Shown here: positions 1 through 7,684 of the stretch, one piece after another
Layout: each line of letters begins with the position of its first letter
How positions within the stretch are numbered: position 1 is the first letter of the stretch
The notes under the pieces: generated by a model
Seen by the model: the letters and a program-made list of their open reading frames with translations, nothing else
The model's database searches: none
What the model was told of the DNA's origin: nothing
Made by a program: the position numbers and the translations under genes
Assembly: GCF_013327855.1 (NCBI RefSeq)
Contig: NZ_JABUMX010000007.1
Location: 62,001 to 126,000 of the forward strand
Source of the DNA: Phyllobacterium pellucidum
GTDB lineage: Bacteria > Pseudomonadota > Alphaproteobacteria > Rhizobiales > Rhizobiaceae
Length of the DNA: 64,000 nt
Reading direction: 5' to 3'

Positions 1-1058
1 CCCGCAACATATATGTGCTGCCCAATGGCGACGTGCTCGTGGCTGAATCGATGGGCGAGACAGGAAATCCACGCACCTTCTTCGACCATGCCATGTTGGC
101 CACTATGCAGAGGGCGCGCGCTTCGGGCGATAGCCCCAACCGTGTGACCCTGCTGCGCGATGCCGACGGCGACGGGGTGGCTGAGGAAAGTCACGCCTAT
201 ATCGAGAACGTGCGGCAGCCCTTTGGCATCGCGCTCGTCGGGGAGACGCTTTATGTCGGTGCCAGCGACGCGCTTCTGGCCTATCCTTACGAGGCGGGCG
301 CGACCAGAATCTCCAAACCATCCAGAAAGCTAATGGATCTGGTGCCCGGCGGGCATTGGACGCGCAATCTGATTGCCAGCAAGGATGGCACCAAGCTTTA
401 CGTGGCCGTGGGGTCTTTGAGCAATATCGCCGACGCGGGCATGGCCGCCGAAGAAAACCGCGCCTGCATTCACGAATATGACCTCACATCGGGGCGGTCC
501 CGCATTTTTGCGGGTGGACTGCGCAATCCCGTGGGCATGGCCTGGGAGCCCGAGAAAGGGATGCTTTGGACAGTCGTCAATGAGCGTGACGGGCTCGGCG
601 ATGAAACGCCGCCTGACTATCTGACATCGGTGAGCGACGGCGGGTTTTACGGCTGGCCCTATTGCTATTGGAACCGGGTGGTGGACGATCGGGTGCCGCA
701 GGATCCCGCCAAAGTGGCCTTGGCGCTGCAGCCCGATTATGCGCTGGGCGGTCATACGGCATCGCTAGGTCTTTGCTGGCTACCCGAGAGCACACTGCCG
801 GGCTTTCCGCCGGGCATGGCCATCGGTCAGCACGGATCCTGGAACCGCTCGAAGCTCTCGGGCTACAAGCTGGCATTCGTCGCCTTCGAGAAGGGCAAGC
901 CCGTGGGAATGCCACGAGATATTCTCACCGATTTCCTGTCGCCGGATGAGAAATATTCCTATGGCCGCCCGGTCGGAGTGGCGCTGGCGGCAGACGGCGC
1001 TGTGTTGATGGCGGACGATGTGGGCGACGTCATCTGGCGCGTTAAAGGCGCGGAGTGA
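1..1058 (+). CDS. PQQ-dependent sugar dehydrogenase (glucose/sorbosone dehydrogenase family), 5' end cut by window
   Basis: The reading frame is open from the first bases, so the N-terminus and any signal peptide lie outside the window; about 351 residues are visible. The sequence has the features of a soluble six-bladed beta-propeller sugar dehydrogenase: an early LPNGDVLVAES strand, a central segment with RNPVGMAWEP, then GFYGWPYCYW, and a late GQHGSWNRS. In this family these loops form the PQQ and substrate site, and the enzyme oxidises aldoses or sorbosone in the periplasm. The end at a TGA is intact. The next gene lies on the opposite strand, so no operon partner is visible. The family call is firm; the substrate cannot be read from the sequence. 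Confidence 0.85.
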   Translation, partial: RNIYVLPNGDVLVAESMGETGNPRTFFDHAMLATMQRARASGDSPNRVTLLRDADGDGVAEESHAYIENVRQPFGIALVGETLYVGASDALLAYPYEAGATRISKPSRKLMDLVPGGHWTRNLIASKDGTKLYVAVGSLSNIADAGMAAEENRACIHEYDLTSGRSRIFAGGLRNPVGMAWEPEKGMLWTVVNERDGLGDETPPDYLTSVSDGGFYGWPYCYWNRVVDDRVPQDPAKVALALQPDYALGGHTASLGLCWLPESTLPGFPPGMAIGQHGSWNRSKLSGYKLAFVAFEKGKPVGMPRDILTDFLSPDEKYSYGRPVGVALAADGAVLMADDVGDVIWRVKGAE

Positions 1059-1144
1059 CAACGAAACCTTCCCCGGTGTTTGAACGCATTCGCCCTGATA
1101 CTACATTCGGCATTCGGCCTAGGATGCGCGCATCAGAGAATCCC

Positions 1145-1807
1145 TCAATCTGCCAGCATGTAATCTGCCACGCTGTAGCAATGGCTCGCCTGATAGGCGT
1201 TCCGCCCCCGGTTCATATGCGTAAGGTTGAACGTGCGAATGGCGCTCACCACGCGGCGGCTGGCAAGGAACTGTCGAGTCGAGACAGAGCCGTGCACATT
1301 GATGCCGAAAATGTCCGCACCACGCGGGAAGAAATAACTGACATGCTCCGGCATCGTGACACTTTGCTCGAGAAAGGGTTCGTCCACTCGGCTCGGCGTG
1401 GCTGAACGATCTGTGGTGAAATCCGAAAGATGCACGATGAATCTGGCGCGGATGTCTTCGCCGTGGGCATAGAGCGTGAAAAGCTCCATCCAGCTTGCAT
1501 TGACGCGTACGAGCGGCTTATCCGAAGTTGACGGCAGACAGGAAACCGACCAGTAGTAGCGCTCGGTCCTGCGCGGTATCGGAATGCAGTTTGCACCGTA
1601 GAGTCCGAGAAGCGCCAGTACTTCCCCTGCTTGCGGGCGACCAAGGAGCTTCTCAAAGCGGGCGACATATTTGAAGCGCTGTTCCAAGGACTCCGAGCGG
1701 TCGCTCGTGTCTGGCAAGTCAATCTTGCCCGCTATCCAGTCGCGCTGCTGTTCAAGGTCAAGGAATTGCCGCACGCCAACGGTTCTCGGGCTTGAGGTCG
1801 CACCCAT
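1145..1807 (-). CDS. hypothetical protein, 220 aa
   Basis: I do not recognise this protein. It starts at an ATG with AGGA about ten bases upstream. There is no signal peptide or membrane segment. It is mixed alpha/beta, with an N-terminal helical part rich in charged residues (about 15-70) and a C-terminal part with alternating hydrophobic strands, for example ARFIVHLSDF and FGINVHGSVSTRQF. It faces the preceding sugar dehydrogenase convergently and has no clear partner on its own strand. An unbroken 220-codon frame with a plausible start supports a real gene, but no function can be given. Confidence 0.6.
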   Translation of the reverse strand: MGATSSPRTVGVRQFLDLEQQRDWIAGKIDLPDTSDRSESLEQRFKYVARFEKLLGRPQAGEVLALLGLYGANCIPIPRRTERYYWSVSCLPSTSDKPLVRVNASWMELFTLYAHGEDIRARFIVHLSDFTTDRSATPSRVDEPFLEQSVTMPEHVSYFFPRGADIFGINVHGSVSTRQFLASRRVVSAIRTFNLTHMNRGRNAYQASHCYSVADYMLAD

Positions 1808-1875
1808 ATCAGACGTCCTGCGAAATTCGTCTGCGCGTCATCGTGTTCCCATCACGTATGCGACCTAGGCGAAGG

Positions 1876-2226
1876 CTAAGACGCGGGTTCGGTGACGAAG
1901 GGCATGATATCCACGCCGTCTCCTGGAAAGACGGTGAAATGCGGGTGGTTCTCGAAGAGACGGGCGGCCGCCTCGATCGTCTCGGCCTCAACGACGATAT
2001 AGCCGCAGAAAGGATTCACGGCGCCGGCGATGCCATCCTTTGTCACGCGCGTCGTCTTGCCAACCATGCCGCCACGATCGGGAAACGAGGCTGCGTTTCT
2101 CGCCTCCCAGTCCGTCCACTGCTTAAACCCGACGGTATCGATCGCGTCCTGCTCCTGTTTGGGCAGGCTGCGAAAGCGGGCGACATCTTCGGGCTTCATG
2201 GTGTAGACGGCGAGAAAGCGGGGCAT
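1876..2226 (-). CDS. YCII-related domain protein, 116 aa
   Basis: A small ferredoxin-like alpha+beta protein of the YCII / YCII-related family. It opens with MPRFLAVYTMKPEDVARF, has GGMVGKT in the middle, and ends with a GYIVVEAETIEAAARLFENHP helix-strand unit and a final HFTVFPGDGVDIMPF strand. The open frame extends 51 codons further upstream, but that part is low-complexity and the MPRFL start matches where such proteins begin. Members are small cytoplasmic dimers, some linked to sigma factors or to ring-cleavage chemistry; the role here is unknown. It is divergent from the LysR gene at 2447, so that regulator is the obvious candidate to control it. Confidence 0.75.
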   Translation of the reverse strand: MPRFLAVYTMKPEDVARFRSLPKQEQDAIDTVGFKQWTDWEARNAASFPDRGGMVGKTTRVTKDGIAGAVNPFCGYIVVEAETIEAAARLFENHPHFTVFPGDGVDIMPFVTEPAS

Positions 2227-2446
2227 GTGGCGCGCTCTTCGTGGTGGCGAATGGTATCCGAGCCTAGCCTCTCCGCTGCTCGAAGTCACGCCGCATTTCG
2301 CAACGTTTGGGTGCCCGCCCATCTGGTTCACCATCGTGAAGTCCGCTTGCGCAAAAGCAGAACATCCTTCATCACGCAAGACGGTCGCCTGCGGACAACC
2401 GCTCGTATAGGCTCATTGACCAATTTCCCGATAAGCAGAGCAGATA

Positions 2447-3370
2447 ATGAACCCACGCCAACTGAAAACTTTCCTAACGGTCGCACGGCTTGGCAACCTC
2501 ACCCGCGCCGCCAAGGAATCGAACCTTGCGCAATCAAGCCTCAGCGACCAGATGCAGGCACTCGAGGCGGAATTGGGCGTTCAACTTTTCGAGCGCTCTC
2601 GGTTGGGCGTAATCCTGACATCCTCGGGTGAGGTACTAAGGGCCTATGCCGAGGAGATCATGGCGTTGAACGACGAGGCGAAGGCGGCAATTCGCGCCGC
2701 CGCGCAACTACAGGAATCTGCGCTTAGGATCGGCACGCTCGAGACGATTGCGGCCGAAAAGCTCGCCGTCTTTCTCTCGCGCTTTCGGCACGTGAACCCC
2801 AATATCGACCTGACACTGAAAATCGGGGGCAGCGGTGAACTGCAGCGCCAACTCGAAGAAGGCTCGATCGACATGGCAATCACTTTCGATCGCGGCCTTC
2901 GCGACGAACGTTTCGTCAAGCGCCTGCTTTCGCGCGAACCACTGGCGTTGATAGCGGGCGGTAATTCTAAAGCCGCTGCGCCCGAGAAGCTTGAGGATCT
3001 CATCCACCTGCCCTTCATCGCTACCGAAACGGGCTGTGTCTACCGCCACCTCTTCGATCGGGCATTTGCCGACGCCGGCATCGCGGCGCCGCGGATCGCC
3101 ACACAGGCCGACAGTATCGCGACGATCATGAAGCTTGTTGCATCCGGCGCCGGCTATGGCGTCGTGCCCCGCCTCGCGCTCGGCACGGATGCGAAGCAGG
3201 GCAACATAAGGATAATGCCTTGGCCAGGTGCTACCCCCACCACCTCGCTTATCATGGCTTGGCGGCGGCGGCGCATCCAGCCGGCGGCACTCTCGCTGCT
3301 ACTTGCTGCGGCGAGCCAGGATCTGGGTTCGCTCAGATCAGTCGATGTCCGCCCTCGACATGCAGTATAG
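2447..3370 (+). CDS. LysR-family transcriptional regulator, 307 aa
   Basis: The N-terminal winged helix-turn-helix (residues 1-60) is typical: MNPRQLKTFLTVARLGNLTRAA followed by AQSSLSDQMQALEAELGVQLFER. Residues about 90-290 form the two-lobed co-inducer binding domain (LRIGTLETIA, the GSIDMAITFDR loop, and VASGAGYGVVPRLAL near the end). Length is normal for the family. It is divergent from the YCII gene over a 220-base gap, the usual LysR arrangement, and converges on the SDR gene with a 38-base overlap of the 3' ends. The effector is not predictable. Confidence 0.9.
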   Translation: MNPRQLKTFLTVARLGNLTRAAKESNLAQSSLSDQMQALEAELGVQLFERSRLGVILTSSGEVLRAYAEEIMALNDEAKAAIRAAAQLQESALRIGTLETIAAEKLAVFLSRFRHVNPNIDLTLKIGGSGELQRQLEEGSIDMAITFDRGLRDERFVKRLLSREPLALIAGGNSKAAAPEKLEDLIHLPFIATETGCVYRHLFDRAFADAGIAAPRIATQADSIATIMKLVASGAGYGVVPRLALGTDAKQGNIRIMPWPGATPTTSLIMAWRRRRIQPAALSLLLAAASQDLGSLRSVDVRPRHAV

Positions 3371-4070
3371 AACCCGTAGTAAAGCCGTTGCCGATTAGGA
3401 AACGGATCGCATCGGCAATATCCTCTGGCTGACCGACACGGCCCGCCGGCAGGCGTTTTGCCATCGCCTCCAATGTTGCCTGCTTGGCCTCACCCGCAAA
3501 GAAACTCCAGATAGGCGTATCGACCCATCCGGGAGACACGGCATTGATGCGCACCGGCGCAAGCTCCACCGCGAGCGCCCGCACCAAGCCTTCCAGGGCC
3601 GCATTGACGGCTGCAACGACCGAACCGCGCGCTGCCGGTCGATATGCCGCCACACCGGATGTGTAGGTGATCGAACCCGAAGGTGGCAGGCTTGGTGCAC
3701 CGTATTTCGCCAGCAGCAAAGGCCCGTAAAGCTTGCTCTCTACCACCCGTTGCGCCGCCGATATCTGCAAGTCCGGCAGAAGCTGGTAGGCGCCCTCGAT
3801 ATCCGCCGCGGTACTGACGATGTGGTCAACTGGACCGCGATCCAGGAAGAAGGCGGCTATTGCCTCTTCGCGCGATATATCAAGGATCGCGGTCGACAGC
3901 CCGGAATGATTACCGAGTTCCCGCTGCGCCGCCGCCAGTTTTTCTCCACTTCGGCCGGCAATCGTCACACGCGCTCCTTCTGCAAGCAACCGCCGCGCCA
4001 CCGCTAGGCCCATGCCCGAACTGCCACCAACAACGATAATTTCTGCGTCTTCGATTTTGATATGAGTCAT
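3333..4070 (-). CDS. SDR-family protein with altered active site, 245 aa
   Basis: A classical-length short-chain dehydrogenase/reductase. The N-terminal dinucleotide site is VVGGSSGMGLAVARRLL, followed by TIAGRS, and the C-terminal region has INAVSPGWVDTPIW and GRVGQPEDIADAIRFL. The start MTHIKIED was chosen over an upstream Met because GGAG lies at normal distance before it. The usual YxxxK active-site pair is missing: in the segment aligned with YxASKAAL the sequence reads VVAAVNAAL, so Tyr becomes Val152 and Lys becomes Asn156. The fold and cofactor site look intact, so it may bind NAD(P)(H) without standard SDR chemistry. The 3' end overlaps the convergent LysR gene. Confidence 0.85.
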   Translation of the reverse strand: MTHIKIEDAEIIVVGGSSGMGLAVARRLLAEGARVTIAGRSGEKLAAAQRELGNHSGLSTAILDISREEAIAAFFLDRGPVDHIVSTAADIEGAYQLLPDLQISAAQRVVESKLYGPLLLAKYGAPSLPPSGSITYTSGVAAYRPAARGSVVAAVNAALEGLVRALAVELAPVRINAVSPGWVDTPIWSFFAGEAKQATLEAMAKRLPAGRVGQPEDIADAIRFLIGNGFTTGSILHVEGGHRLI

Positions 4071-4325
4071 CTCTCGTCTCCTTGCTCGCTGCAAGAGATG
4101 CACAGCGCGGTGCGCAAAGAAAAACGGAAGAAACCGATGGGATCACCGCTTTTTCCGATGACAGAGACGGGATAAAATTTTGTCCCTGCCCGATCACAAA
4201 TCCTTCAGAGTTTACCAACACCTCAACGTACTTAACCGCCAAATTGAATCACGGCATGCGCGTGATTTGCGCATCCAGAGTTCCGGTATTTCTGGTCGCG
4301 GTGCTGCCGTGCGAGTGATCTAGCA

Positions 4326-6575
4326 TCAATTCCCAAAACGACTGCTCTGCCTGGATAGTTCGTCGGCGAGCGGTAAATGCACCGTTCGCGTGTGATCCCA
4401 AGAAAATAGGCCATTCTCGCACGGCCTGTCGTCATCCCAGCCAAGATGATTGATGATCGGATAAAGGCAGATGCCTTCCATGGGTACGCCAGCCCGCATG
4501 GCGTCATTTATCTCGTCGCCCATATAGGCAAGCCACGACGCGCGCCGGTCGCCTTCTATTCCTGTCTCGGCAACAAATATGGGGCGTCCATAGCGCGCAT
4601 AAGTCTCGGTAAGAAAATATCGAAACGGCTTATACCGGGAATGGCCCGTGTCTATCGTTTCGCCCCCATACAACCATTGGTTGTTGGAGTAATAATTCAC
4701 GCCGATAATATCGAGATATCTGTCATCCCCGCCAAGCTGCGGCCAGGCGCGCCCGCACAACATGTCCCATGCCTGGAACTGCGCTTGACGATGGCCTTCG
4801 GCAATAGATCGTTCATGAAGACGCGATGGATCATGAGGGATATTGATCACGGGGTCACAGTGAACGAAACGCGCGCGTGCGTCGACCTCCAGAATGGCAT
4901 CCATCGCAGCAATTGCAGCGCGAGCGAGCTGAACCTTGAGTTCGAAGCCGCGCCTAGTCCCAAATGGATTGAGATAGCCGGCGTCTCCCCCGGCCCATGC
5001 AAGGAATGAAATCTCGTTGATTGGAGAATAAAATGGGATTTCGTCGCTCTCGCCACGAATGAGACTGGCGGCAGCTTTTGCAAATCGCGCAAACTTGCCG
5101 ACGAACTCCGGGCGCCACGGATCGATGTGATCTGGCCAGCCATAATGGAGCAGATCCCATATTACCTGAGTGCCGGAGTTCGCTGCGGCCCGAACCATCG
5201 GAAGTGCGCTTGACCAATCGTATTGTCCCGGCGAATTTTCGACGAGATGCCAGCGGAAGCCGTCCCTGACCGTTCGGATGTTGTAACGGGAAACGAGATT
5301 ATAATCTTGTTCTGCCATCACGTCGTGGCCCGTCGATGCAATCAAGTCAAGACGTTTGCCCGGGGTGCCGGTTTCGGGAGCGCGCAAGCGGTGTGTAGAA
5401 CACTCGAAGCCCGCCTGCATGAATGAAGCGAATAAACCCGCGCGTATCCCGCACGGTCGCTCGGCGAGGACTTCTCGAAACAGCCGGAGCCACATGGGTA
5501 CCACTGCTTCGACACTGTATTCGCTTTCTACTCGCCGGCGCAGCGCTGCGCCCGTCTTGATCCGCGCTTCCGGCGAATTTGACAGCATGAGAATTCTTGC
5601 CGCAGCCGCCGCCGCGTCATCATGCGGCACAAAAAAGCCCGACGTTCCGTCCTTGATTTGTTGAATGCTGCCATTATCCGCAGTGGCCACCACCGCCAAC
5701 GACGCCGCCCCCGCTTCAGCGATCACATGCGGCATGCCCTCTCCAGTCGAAAGCCACGCGAAGATATCCATCGCGGCCATCAGGTCGGGAACGTCATCGC
5801 GATCCCCAAGAAATGTCAAAACAGTGTCGAGGCCGCGTTGTCGCGCCAGGTGTTTGAGTTCGACTTCGTAATCCGGCATGAAAGCGTCCGGGCCACCCAC
5901 AACGATGAAGCGTGTTTTCGGATTACTCGAATGCACAATCGCGGCGGCCTCGATGAAGTTCTCCACCTTCTTTTTCCGGTCCAGACGGCCCACCCACCCT
6001 ATCAGGACATCGTCTTCGCCAAGCTTTAACATCGCGCGGACAGATGACCTTACGCCCGGCCGAAATGCCGTAAGGTCAACCATTGAAGGTATCTCGAGAG
6101 CGTGATGCGGCCGCCTTGGCATCTTTGACGCAGCAGCATCGCGAATGGACCGGCAGACACCTACATACCGCGCCGTGAAGTGTTTGGGTCCGGCCAAAGC
6201 CTCGGACACTAACCCGCCGTGCTCGATCAGCGGTGGACGCAGATGCAAGCGCTCATACGCAGGATAGATGTCGGCGACGTTTTGGCAGGAAATGACAATG
6301 TCATAGTTCGGAATTTTCGACGCGAGATAACCGATGGTGTCTTCGAATGACAGCTCATAAGGTGTTGTGTCGACGTCGATCCCCGCCGCAATAAGCTGGT
6401 CGCGCGTCTGCTCCGTCATTCCAGGACTATGAAAGCAAGCAACGACATCTACAACATAACGCTTTGGATCAAGGTGGCGCACAAGAAGGCGCACTTCAGT
6501 TTCCTCACCCCCGACGACGAGCCAGGCAAACACGAACAGGAGACGGACCGGGGAAGGTGCGTTCGCGTCAGACAT
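4326..6575 (-). CDS. bifunctional GT4 glycosyltransferase / clan GH-A glycosidase-like protein, 749 aa
   Basis: Two enzymes in one frame. Residues about 8-375 are a GT-B fold glycosyltransferase of family GT4: IGWVGRLDRKKKVENFIEAA in the donor half and an EGMPHVIAE element that fits the E-x7-E signature. Residues about 385-745 are a TIM-barrel hydrolase-like domain resembling GH1/GH5 members of clan GH-A. It has an acid/base candidate Glu521 in SPINEISF and a nucleophile candidate Glu670 in FVAETGIEGD, so both catalytic glutamates are kept. It is the last gene of a five-gene operon and its ATG overlaps the stop of the MDR gene by 8 bases. It may act in synthesis and trimming of a surface glycan. 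The order of domains and lack of signal peptide suggest a cytoplasmic enzyme. Confidence 0.8.
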   Translation of the reverse strand: MSDANAPSPVRLLFVFAWLVVGGEETEVRLLVRHLDPKRYVVDVVACFHSPGMTEQTRDQLIAAGIDVDTTPYELSFEDTIGYLASKIPNYDIVISCQNVADIYPAYERLHLRPPLIEHGGLVSEALAGPKHFTARYVGVCRSIRDAAASKMPRRPHHALEIPSMVDLTAFRPGVRSSVRAMLKLGEDDVLIGWVGRLDRKKKVENFIEAAAIVHSSNPKTRFIVVGGPDAFMPDYEVELKHLARQRGLDTVLTFLGDRDDVPDLMAAMDIFAWLSTGEGMPHVIAEAGAASLAVVATADNGSIQQIKDGTSGFFVPHDDAAAAAARILMLSNSPEARIKTGAALRRRVESEYSVEAVVPMWLRLFREVLAERPCGIRAGLFASFMQAGFECSTHRLRAPETGTPGKRLDLIASTGHDVMAEQDYNLVSRYNIRTVRDGFRWHLVENSPGQYDWSSALPMVRAAANSGTQVIWDLLHYGWPDHIDPWRPEFVGKFARFAKAAASLIRGESDEIPFYSPINEISFLAWAGGDAGYLNPFGTRRGFELKVQLARAAIAAMDAILEVDARARFVHCDPVINIPHDPSRLHERSIAEGHRQAQFQAWDMLCGRAWPQLGGDDRYLDIIGVNYYSNNQWLYGGETIDTGHSRYKPFRYFLTETYARYGRPIFVAETGIEGDRRASWLAYMGDEINDAMRAGVPMEGICLYPIINHLGWDDDRPCENGLFSWDHTRTVHLPLADELSRQSSRFGN

Positions 6576-7668
6576 CGGCTTTGAATACCACTTGGATGAA
6601 GTCGCGGCGCCGGCTCGAAAGATCGTTCAAAAACTTTGCGCCGTCATCGAATGGGATGATGTCGGTGATCATGTGTTCCAAAATCAGCGATCCCTTACGC
6701 TGCAGCATCACGATGGTTTCGCGGGCGAGCCTCCGGCGATCCCACCGGTGCGACAAGCCGCGGGGGACGCGGTTGATCTGCGCACATCGTATATTGAGGC
6801 CGTTATGGTGAAATTCTTCTCCGAGGCGCAAGGCTTTCGCGCCGTCCTGGTAAAATGCAAGGTCTATAACAGTTCCCTGCGGACGCAGGGCTTTCAATGC
6901 GGTATCGAGGCTTTTTGAATGGGCGCGCGTTTGAAAGACAAAGTCGGCGCCCCTGTCGCTGCCGCCATGGTGCCACGATCGTTTGGCGTGTGCAGACACC
7001 TGTTCTTCGCTCATTGCCTCAAATCCCATCGCCTCAGCCTTCGCCCTACGAAACGGTGAAGGATCGGCAACGATGATATCGGCCGCGTGGCAATGGCGGG
7101 CGAAGAGCGCAGTCATCAAGCCGACCGTGCCGGCTCCCATTACGATGACTGGACGCCCCTCGATGCCTTGTCCCAGTAGGGCGATATCTTGCCCTGCGGT
7201 CTCGGCATCGGCATGCAGGATGCCGTTGGCGGCTATTGGCCCCATTTGGGCAACGAAGATTCCAAGTATAGGCTCGAGACTATCCGGAAGCTTCACCAAT
7301 AATTCCGAATCCGGATTGGCGATATGTCCGGATTTGTGGCCGTACGTTGTGGCGACAATGTCACCTTCCGTAAAATCAGGCGCTTGCGAACGGGAAATGC
7401 GAGCGACCTCCATATATCCGAGGAAGGGAACTGGATAGCGCAAAGCGGGCTCGCCGCAGATAAAGGCGCCCCGGTCGGCATCAAAGCGGCTGTGGAAGAA
7501 TGGGTTGGTGTTTTTCAGAAACGTGAGCTCGGTCCCCGCTGAAAGGCCACTGAAGAGCGTATCAAGCTGAAGCTGTTCGCCATTTGGCGGTTCTTCCTCA
7601 TATTCGAAGTAGTAGGCGCGTTCCGGGGCTTCGATACCCAAAGAGCGAATGGACCGACGGTACGACAT
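6568..7668 (-). CDS. MDR-family (zinc-type alcohol dehydrogenase-like) oxidoreductase, 366 aa
   Basis: A medium-chain dehydrogenase/reductase: an N-terminal GroES-like part (residues about 20-130), then a Rossmann domain with VIVMGAGTVGLMTALFAR and ADIIVADPSPFRRAKA. The region that carries the catalytic zinc cysteine in true alcohol dehydrogenases reads SGLSAGTEL, as in BchC-like and related sugar-modifying members, so a catalytic zinc is doubtful. It sits between two glycosyltransferase fusions in one operon (16-base gap upstream, 8-base overlap downstream) and probably oxidises or reduces a sugar or sugar-derived alcohol for the same glycan. The substrate is unknown. Confidence 0.8.
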   Translation of the reverse strand: MSYRRSIRSLGIEAPERAYYFEYEEEPPNGEQLQLDTLFSGLSAGTELTFLKNTNPFFHSRFDADRGAFICGEPALRYPVPFLGYMEVARISRSQAPDFTEGDIVATTYGHKSGHIANPDSELLVKLPDSLEPILGIFVAQMGPIAANGILHADAETAGQDIALLGQGIEGRPVIVMGAGTVGLMTALFARHCHAADIIVADPSPFRRAKAEAMGFEAMSEEQVSAHAKRSWHHGGSDRGADFVFQTRAHSKSLDTALKALRPQGTVIDLAFYQDGAKALRLGEEFHHNGLNIRCAQINRVPRGLSHRWDRRRLARETIVMLQRKGSLILEHMITDIIPFDDGAKFLNDLSSRRRDFIQVVFKADV

Positions 7669-7684
7669 TGCTTTCGTTCTCCGG

